Assembly (NCBI GenBank): GCA_943349385.1
Contig: CALQZM010000003.1
Location: 1 to 28,575 of the forward strand
From: Candidatus Peribacteria bacterium
Lineage (GTDB): Bacteria > Patescibacteriota > Gracilibacteria > UBA1369 > GCA-2718715
DNA: 28,575 nucleotides
Direction: 5' to 3'
Below are positions 23,764 to 28,575 of this stretch, piece after piece. The translations under genes were made by a program, and so were the position numbers. The notes beneath the pieces were generated by a model. It made no database searches. It was not told where the DNA came from and worked only from the letters and a program-made list of their open reading frames with translations. Within the stretch, counting starts at the first letter, position 1. Each line of letters starts with the position of its first letter.

Positions 23764-24346
23764 AAAAGTAGTATTGCTCGACAATTATGATTCTTTTACA
23801 TATAATATTTTCCAGTACTTTAGTCTGTTAGGGGCAAAAGTACTGGTTTTTAAAAATGACGAAATTGATTTAAAGGCATTAAAGAAGCTAGATTTTACCC
23901 ATTTAGTTATCTCTCCGGGGCCAGGGAACCCGACTAAAGATTCTGATTTTGGAGTATGTAAAGATGCAATTAATTATTTTTTTCGGCGTAAGCCTATTTT
24001 AGGTGTGTGTTTAGGGCATCAGGGAATTGCTGCTCAATTTGGAGCTAAGGTAATTCATGCACCAGAGGTGTTGCATGGTGTTAGGTCTTTGGTTAAACAA
24101 ATTGGTAATTCGAAACTGTTTAAAGATGTGCCTACTGAATTTGATGTAATGAGGTATCATTCTTTAATTGTAGAAAAGTCAACTTTACCCAAAGATTTTA
24201 CAGTTACTGCTGAAACTTTAGATCAAGGTTTGTTAATGGCATTTGAACATAAAAAATTACCTGTTTTTGGAATTCAGTTCCATCCAGAAAGTATTGGTAC
24301 TCCGGATGGCTTAAAGATATTGCAAAATTTTTTACAGCTTCAATAA
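23753..24346 (+). CDS. Class I glutamine amidotransferase, TrpG/PabA type
   Basis: 197 residues. It has the sequence marks of component II of anthranilate or aminodeoxychorismate synthase, which frees ammonia from glutamine for a TrpE/PabB partner. NYDSFTYNIFQYF (11-23), SPGPGNPTKDSDFG (54-67), nucleophile Cys86 in GVCLGHQG and MRYHSLIVE (133-141), with His177 and Glu179 in FHPES completing the triad. It cannot be assigned to tryptophan or folate from sequence alone, because the family is shared. No trpE/pabB-like gene is near. The ATG lies 11 nt inside trxB. Ends in TAA. Confidence 0.88.
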   Translation: MLDKKVVLLDNYDSFTYNIFQYFSLLGAKVLVFKNDEIDLKALKKLDFTHLVISPGPGNPTKDSDFGVCKDAINYFFRRKPILGVCLGHQGIAAQFGAKVIHAPEVLHGVRSLVKQIGNSKLFKDVPTEFDVMRYHSLIVEKSTLPKDFTVTAETLDQGLLMAFEHKKLPVFGIQFHPESIGTPDGLKILQNFLQLQ

Positions 24347-24375
24347 TTGAATCTTGTTTTGAAAAATGTTAAAAT
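24347..24375 (+). promoter_or_regulatory. Promoter of the DUF3467 gene
   Basis: TTGAAT (24347-24352), 17-nt spacer, TAAAAT (24370-24375) preceded by TGT. The ATG is 27 nt after the -10. It begins just after the preceding stop codon. Confidence 0.65.
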
Positions 24376-24402
24376 TTAAATATATTAATTTAATTTAAGT
24401 TT

Positions 24403-24705
24403 ATGGCTGATCAAAATCCACAACAAAATATTAAAGTTTCTTTTGCTCCTGATGCTAATCAAGCTGGCGCTTATTCAAATGCTGTTTCTGTTCACGTTAA
24501 CATGAATGAAGTTGTTTTAGACTTTGGATACGCTCTTCCAAATACAAATCCAGCTGAAATTCAAATTGTGGATAGAATTAATTTGAATCACAGAACAGCT
24601 GAATCTTTCTTATCGGTATTGCAAAATGCAATGTTAGATTTTAGAAATAAAATGAAAGAACAGCAAGCTAAACAAGCTATTCAACCAACACCTCCAGCTC
24701 AATAA
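24403..24705 (+). CDS. DUF3467-family small protein
   Basis: 100 residues. The family pattern is clear: AGAYSNAVSVHVNMNEVVLD, then FGYALP, IVDRINLNHRTAESFLSVL and an amphipathic C-terminal helix ending in a Gln/Pro-rich tail. DUF3467 proteins are widespread small bacterial proteins of unknown function. No signal peptide or membrane segment, so cytoplasmic. It has its own strong promoter and a 181-nt gap after it. That gap holds an imperfect stem-loop (GCAG-N6-CTGC within AATTT/AAATT, about 24801-24826) without a T-run. Ends in TAA. Confidence 0.85.
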   Translation: MADQNPQQNIKVSFAPDANQAGAYSNAVSVHVNMNEVVLDFGYALPNTNPAEIQIVDRINLNHRTAESFLSVLQNAMLDFRNKMKEQQAKQAIQPTPPAQ

Positions 24706-24832
24706 GTAAGGATGTTTAAAGATTTTATAATTTAGTGGATAATTTGTTTCTAAGTTTATCTTATTGGTCTTAGGAGCAAGCCCGCTAGTTGGTAGTGAAT
24801 TTGCAGCTCTTTCTGCTCAAATTTAGAATTTA

Positions 24833-24861
24833 TTGAATAGTAGCCCTTTGTATGTTATACA
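24833..24861 (+). promoter_or_regulatory. Promoter of glyS
   Basis: TTGAAT (24833-24838), 17-nt spacer, TATACA (24856-24861). The ATG at 24887 is 25 nt further on. The leader is too short for a T-box. Confidence 0.7.
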
Positions 24862-24886
24862 ATTGTTAATATTTGTTTTTTAAATT

Positions 24887-26248
24887 ATGTCTGATTTATT
24901 GCAAAGAGTTTCTGCTTTGGCTAAGAGAAAAGGTTTTATTTATCCTAGTAGTGAGATTTATGGTGGGATGGCCAATACCTATGATTATGGTCCATACGGT
25001 GCTGAGTTAAAGGAGAATATAAAAAAGCTATGGTGGAATAAGTTTATTCGTTCTCGTGAAGATATTTACGGAGTGGACTCTTCTATAATGATTAATCCTA
25101 AAGTATGGGAAGCCTCAGGGCATGTTGCTAACTTTGGAGATGTGATGGTTGAGGATACTGTAAATAGAAAAAGGTACCGTGCCGATCATATTATCGAAGA
25201 TTACTACGCTTCTATTGGTAAAGAAGAAATTAAGGTAGATGGAATGTCCGCAGAAGACTTAAATGCAATTATTGAAAAAGAAGGACTAAAGTCACCAGAT
25301 GGAAATCCGCTAAATAAAGCTCGTAAATTTAATTTATTGTTCCAAACTGAAATTGGAATTATTGAAGGAGCTGGTTCAAAAACTTATTTAAGAGGTGAAA
25401 TTGCTCAAGGGTTGTTTATAAATTTTAAGAATATTATGGACTCGGTGCATCCAAAATTGCCATTTGGGATTGGACAAGCTGGAAAGGCTTTTAGAAACGA
25501 GATTACTAAAGGTCAATTCACTTTTAGAACTCTGGAATTTGATTTAATGGAATTTGAATACTTTTTTGATCCTGAAGTTCAAGATTGGAACGAATTATTT
25601 GAGTATTGGAAGTCTCAGATGAATGAGTTTATTGCCCTAGTAGGTTTAGATACTACAAAACTAAGATGGAGAATCCACGAAGAACATGAATTGTCGCATT
25701 ACTCAAAACGGACTGAAGATATGGAGTACGAGTTTCCGTGGGGTTATAAAGAAATGTTTGGTTGTGCATACAGAACTGACTTTGATTTAACAAATCATGC
25801 AAATGCATCTGGCCAAGCTCTAGTTTATACTTATCCTGATGGTAAAAAGGTTGTTCCTCATGTAATTGAACCTACTTTTGGATTATCTCGATTAATTACA
25901 ATTATTTTAATGGACGCTTACCGTGAGCAAGAATTAGAAAATGGTGAGACGCGGGTTTATTTAGATTTAGATCCTAAAATTGCACCGGTAAATTACGCGG
26001 TGTTTCCTTTAATTAAAAAACCAGAACTACAGGAATTAGCTCGAAAAATCCAAGCTGCATTGGTGGCTCGAGGCTATTATGTTGAGTATGATGAGGCTGG
26101 AACTGTTGGTAAACGTTATCGTAAACAAGATGAAATTGGCACTCCTAAATGTATAACGGTGGATTTTGATTCTCTTGAGGATGGTTGTGTAACTATTAGA
26201 GATAGAAACACTACTGAACAAGTTAGAGTTAAGATTGAGGAGTTGTAA
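24887..26248 (+). CDS. glyS: Glycyl-tRNA synthetase, single-chain (alpha2) type
   Basis: 453 residues, class II synthetase charging tRNA-Gly, of the eukaryote/archaea/Firmicutes-like dimeric type and not the alpha2-beta2 type. N-terminal AKRKGFIYPSSEIYGG and YDYGPYGAELK. Motif 2 region GKAFRNEITKGQFTFRTLEF, the Gly-specific EHELSHYSKRTEDMEY, and motif 3 HVIEPTFGLSRL. The anticodon-binding domain (about 365-453) has AVFPLIKKPELQELARKI and YRKQDEIGTPKCITVDF. Ends in TAA, 19 nt before the next ATG. Confidence 0.97.
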   Translation: MSDLLQRVSALAKRKGFIYPSSEIYGGMANTYDYGPYGAELKENIKKLWWNKFIRSREDIYGVDSSIMINPKVWEASGHVANFGDVMVEDTVNRKRYRADHIIEDYYASIGKEEIKVDGMSAEDLNAIIEKEGLKSPDGNPLNKARKFNLLFQTEIGIIEGAGSKTYLRGEIAQGLFINFKNIMDSVHPKLPFGIGQAGKAFRNEITKGQFTFRTLEFDLMEFEYFFDPEVQDWNELFEYWKSQMNEFIALVGLDTTKLRWRIHEEHELSHYSKRTEDMEYEFPWGYKEMFGCAYRTDFDLTNHANASGQALVYTYPDGKKVVPHVIEPTFGLSRLITIILMDAYREQELENGETRVYLDLDPKIAPVNYAVFPLIKKPELQELARKIQAALVARGYYVEYDEAGTVGKRYRKQDEIGTPKCITVDFDSLEDGCVTIRDRNTTEQVRVKIEEL

Positions 26249-26267
26249 TAAGTTGATTTTAAAATTT

Positions 26268-26924
26268 ATGCGAAATCGAAAAATTCTTAGACATACTCGT
26301 GGTCGATTTAATACACCTGAATCTGCTAGAGCTTCTACTTTGCCAGTTTTTGATCATTCAAGTAGGGCAACTAGGGTGATTGACTATGCTGATAAAATTC
26401 CTGAACTAGAAGATGAAATGGATTTTACTTGTCCTTATTATGATATAAATGCAAACGGATTATCTAATTTAATTATTGAGGATGATAATATTGATCCTGC
26501 GCATTATAATTTAACAATGCAAATTTGTAAGGTAGATGGTTCACCTGAATTTGCACTTTATTTTAAGCCTAATTTGTTTTTTCCTTCTGTTGAAGATGTA
26601 AAAACTTTAGCAGAAAAATGGGTGGATGGTGAAAATTCTTTGTATATTTCTAATATAGTTGTTCGTTTAAATGGTATAGTTTTAGTTTCTAAAGACTCTA
26701 TTCAAGCAGACCAAAAAGAATTTGAAAGATTTTTGGCTTATTGTAAAAATTTTATAGCAAATTTCTGGTATTACGCTTATCCACAACTACCGATTAAAAT
26801 GCCTAGAGTTTTGGTCGTAAGAGGCGAAATTCAACAATTTTTAGATACCTCCGGTATAGATTTAAATGGTTCACATGAAATATCTGATAACGCTAGGCGG
26901 GTATTATTTGGGTTGGATTCTTAA
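26268..26924 (+). CDS. Protein of unknown function downstream of glyS
   Basis: 218 residues from the ATG at 26268. A TTG start at 26235, inside glyS, would add 11 residues that look like read-through of glyS sequence, so I prefer the ATG. The N-terminus is very basic (RNRKILRHTRGRF) and the rest mostly acidic, with several Tyr/Phe-rich strands (YNLTMQICKVDGSPEFALYF, NSLYISNIVVRLNGIVLVS) and a helical stretch (EFERFLAYCKNFIANFWYYA). No signal peptide or clear membrane helix. I do not recognise a family. With the 19-nt gap it is probably co-transcribed with glyS. Ends in TAA. Confidence 0.75.
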   Translation: MRNRKILRHTRGRFNTPESARASTLPVFDHSSRATRVIDYADKIPELEDEMDFTCPYYDINANGLSNLIIEDDNIDPAHYNLTMQICKVDGSPEFALYFKPNLFFPSVEDVKTLAEKWVDGENSLYISNIVVRLNGIVLVSKDSIQADQKEFERFLAYCKNFIANFWYYAYPQLPIKMPRVLVVRGEIQQFLDTSGIDLNGSHEISDNARRVLFGLDS

Positions 26925-26948
26925 ATAACATTTTTAGTGCTAAATATC

Positions 26949-26977
26949 TTCCATTTTTGGCTGTTTTCTGCTATAAT
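26949..26977 (+). promoter_or_regulatory. Promoter of the coupling-type ATPase gene
   Basis: TTCCAT (26949-26954), 17-nt spacer, TATAAT (26972-26977) preceded by TGC. The ATG is 28 nt after the -10. The 14-nt string TTTTCTGCTATAAT is identical to the trxB promoter. Confidence 0.65.
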
Positions 26978-27005
26978 ACTTAGATATTTAATTAAATCTT
27001 AGTAA

Positions 27006-28575
27006 ATGCGAGAATTTTTAGCTTCTGCTTGGGATGTTGGTCTATGGATTGTGTTGGCGCTAGTTTTATACAAAATTGGTAGTTTCTTTATGCATTTTTA
27101 TGCAGCTCACCAAGCCAATGATGAGGTTGTTACTTATAAGATTTTGGTGCCTCGGAATGATTCACAAAAAGATCGTCAAGAAGAGGTAGAAAAGGATTTT
27201 AGAGAAAAAATAGGGATAATGTCACAATTGTATCGTGCTTTGCATGAGATAAGGGAATTGGACTTGCGTAACAGAATAAGAGTGTTCTTATTTAAACTGG
27301 ATATTGTCCAGTTTAGTTTAGTTTGTAGAAATGGCATTATTGAATTCCATGTTGCAACGTATAAGCCGTATAAAGAAATTTTAGAAAAACAAATTACCTC
27401 GTACTATCCAAATGCTTCAATTGATATAGCAGAGCCAGTTTTAGTTGATCGAAAAGGTTATAAAATTAAGAGTTTCTTTGCTTATTTAGTTAAGCAGTCG
27501 TGGTATCCAGTTAAGATGTATAAGGAAATCGAAAATGATCCATTGAATGGCGTAACGAATGTACTTTCAAAACTGGAGCCAGATGAAGTAGCAATAATAG
27601 ATTTAGTTATTAGACCGAGGTCTAATAAATGGCAAGAAGATGCTAGAGAGCTTGGTACTAATTTGTATAAAGGTAAAAAATCTAGTGGTGGATTTCTAAG
27701 TAAAATACCAATTATTGGCTATTTGAATACTGCCTTTATTGGAATCTTGCTCGGATTTGATAAAGTGAAAGGTTCAACTAATGCGCCTGGTTCTGATAGA
27801 GGCGATCCATTTGTACGTATGTTAGCTGTTGATGAAGAGGTTGCTAAGAATATTGGTACAAAGTCAGCTCAAGTTGGATTTGATACGGTTATACGGATTT
27901 TCACAAGTACAAAGTCTAAGGCAAGATCGACTGAAATTGCAAATAGCATATTTATTGCTTTTAACATATTTAAAGATGCTGCTAGTAACTGGTTTCAAAT
28001 CCGTAGAATAGTTCCAATTGATTTTATTAATAATAAAATCATGTTATTTAGTTTGAAAAATAATTACTTTAAATTTGGTGAAAAGACTTCGGTTTTAGTT
28101 CCAGATGAGTTGGCTAATATTTTTCACTTTCCAGATTCAATATATAATTATACGCCATCAATTGACTGGCTTAAGTATAAAGTATTGCCTGCTCCAATCG
28201 AAACTCCTAAAGAAGGTATTTGGCTAGGAAATAATACTTATCGTGGAGTTATAACGCCAATTAAGATGTTGAAAGAAGATCGTTCAAGACACTTTTATGT
28301 AATAGGTAAATCTGGTTCTGGTAAATCCGTTTTCTTAAATTGGATGGCTAGACAAGATATTAAGAATGGTGAAGGTCTTTGTGTAATTGATCCGCATGGC
28401 GATTTAATTGAGGATTGTTTGCAGTATATTCCAAAAGAGCGTGCCAAAGATGTGATTGTTTTTGATCCGTCTAATATGGAGCGGCCGATGGGGCTAAATA
28501 TTTTAGAGGCTAGTGATCCTGAGCAAATGGACATGGCATCGAGTCAAGCTACCGAAATTTTTATTAAACTATTTG
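27006..28575 (+). CDS. Membrane-anchored conjugation-type ATPase (VirD4/HerA-FtsK superfamily), 3' end outside window
   Basis: 523 complete codons from ATG 27006, still open at the window end. One N-terminal membrane helix (about 8-30: VGLWIVLALVLYKIGSFFM) is followed by a roughly 400-residue alpha/beta domain. It then has Walker A GKSGSGKS (434-441) and the strand LCVIDPHGDLIEDCL with ERAKDVIVFDPSN, typical of DUF87/TraD/VirD4-type DNA or protein pumps. Such large anchored ATPases are common in Patescibacteria beside type IV pilus or secretion genes. Whether it moves DNA, protein or pilin cannot be told here. Walker B is expected beyond the window. It has its own promoter and no Shine-Dalgarno. 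Confidence 0.82.
   Translation, partial: MREFLASAWDVGLWIVLALVLYKIGSFFMHFYAAHQANDEVVTYKILVPRNDSQKDRQEEVEKDFREKIGIMSQLYRALHEIRELDLRNRIRVFLFKLDIVQFSLVCRNGIIEFHVATYKPYKEILEKQITSYYPNASIDIAEPVLVDRKGYKIKSFFAYLVKQSWYPVKMYKEIENDPLNGVTNVLSKLEPDEVAIIDLVIRPRSNKWQEDARELGTNLYKGKKSSGGFLSKIPIIGYLNTAFIGILLGFDKVKGSTNAPGSDRGDPFVRMLAVDEEVAKNIGTKSAQVGFDTVIRIFTSTKSKARSTEIANSIFIAFNIFKDAASNWFQIRRIVPIDFINNKIMLFSLKNNYFKFGEKTSVLVPDELANIFHFPDSIYNYTPSIDWLKYKVLPAPIETPKEGIWLGNNTYRGVITPIKMLKEDRSRHFYVIGKSGSGKSVFLNWMARQDIKNGEGLCVIDPHGDLIEDCLQYIPKERAKDVIVFDPSNMERPMGLNILEASDPEQMDMASSQATEIFIKLF

Noticed and set aside
24706..24886. T-box riboswitch ahead of glyS
   Set aside because: The promoter lies inside the gap only 25 nt before the ATG, and no T-box core or terminator/antiterminator pair is visible.
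26235..26267. TTG start for the protein after glyS
   Set aside because: It would lie within glyS and add residues without pattern. The ATG at 26268 fits the spacing and leader style of the other genes.
1..28575. UGA read as glycine or tryptophan
   Set aside because: No gene contains in-frame TGA and no gap becomes an extended known protein when TGA is read through. Only absence of UGA can be claimed.

Overview
The window is AT-rich (about one third G+C by eye) and gene-dense, with bacterial housekeeping genes on both strands. It most resembles a Candidate Phyla Radiation / Patescibacteria genome. The proteins are compact versions of universal families: a short TilS, a SecA without the C-terminal zinc tail, and a 390-residue SLH protein. 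Other typical elements are a DUF3467 protein, a PilT ATPase, TrmB-type regulators, a sigma-region-4/HARE-HTH protein and a large membrane-anchored coupling-type ATPase. None of the 24 complete genes ends in TGA (18 TAA, 6 TAG) and none has an in-frame TGA. That would fit the Peregrinibacteria/Gracilibacteria neighbourhood, but this placement is inference.

Layout. 1-5085 (+): 3' part of tilS, a 331-nt gap with partial structure, an ftsH-hsp20-galU operon with 9-nt spacers, and a TPR protein closed by a strong bidirectional hairpin. 5145-8748: an SLH protein with an Asp/Ser repeat (-), RNase P RNA, a polyprenyl-phosphate sugar transferase (+) and a small anchored protein (-). 8890-13424 (+): secA, a short TrmB-like regulator and an EgtD-like methyltransferase, which meets a second TrmB regulator tail to tail. 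14385-17948 (-): a MacA/MacB-like exporter operon (adaptor, ATPase, permease). 18202-18500 holds a decayed, internally deleted second copy of the TrmB regulator and its leader, so the exporter lies between an intact and a dead copy of the same regulator. 18524-22717: the sigma4/HARE protein (+), then pilT, dus and ftsQ (-). 22828-28575 (+): trxB overlapping a trpG/pabA-type glutaminase, a DUF3467 protein, glyS, an unknown protein, and the 5' part of the coupling ATPase running off the end.

Expression signals are uniform. Most genes have a TATAAT-like -10 box, often with an extended TGN, 23-33 nt upstream of the ATG. The leader is a short A/T-only stretch and I see no convincing Shine-Dalgarno sequence anywhere. 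The most unusual observations are the duplicated regulator flanking the exporter, the roughly 100-residue beta-rich insert in the exporter's adaptor, the absence of UGA, the SD-less short leaders, and a 16-nt sequence repeated in two intergenic regions.
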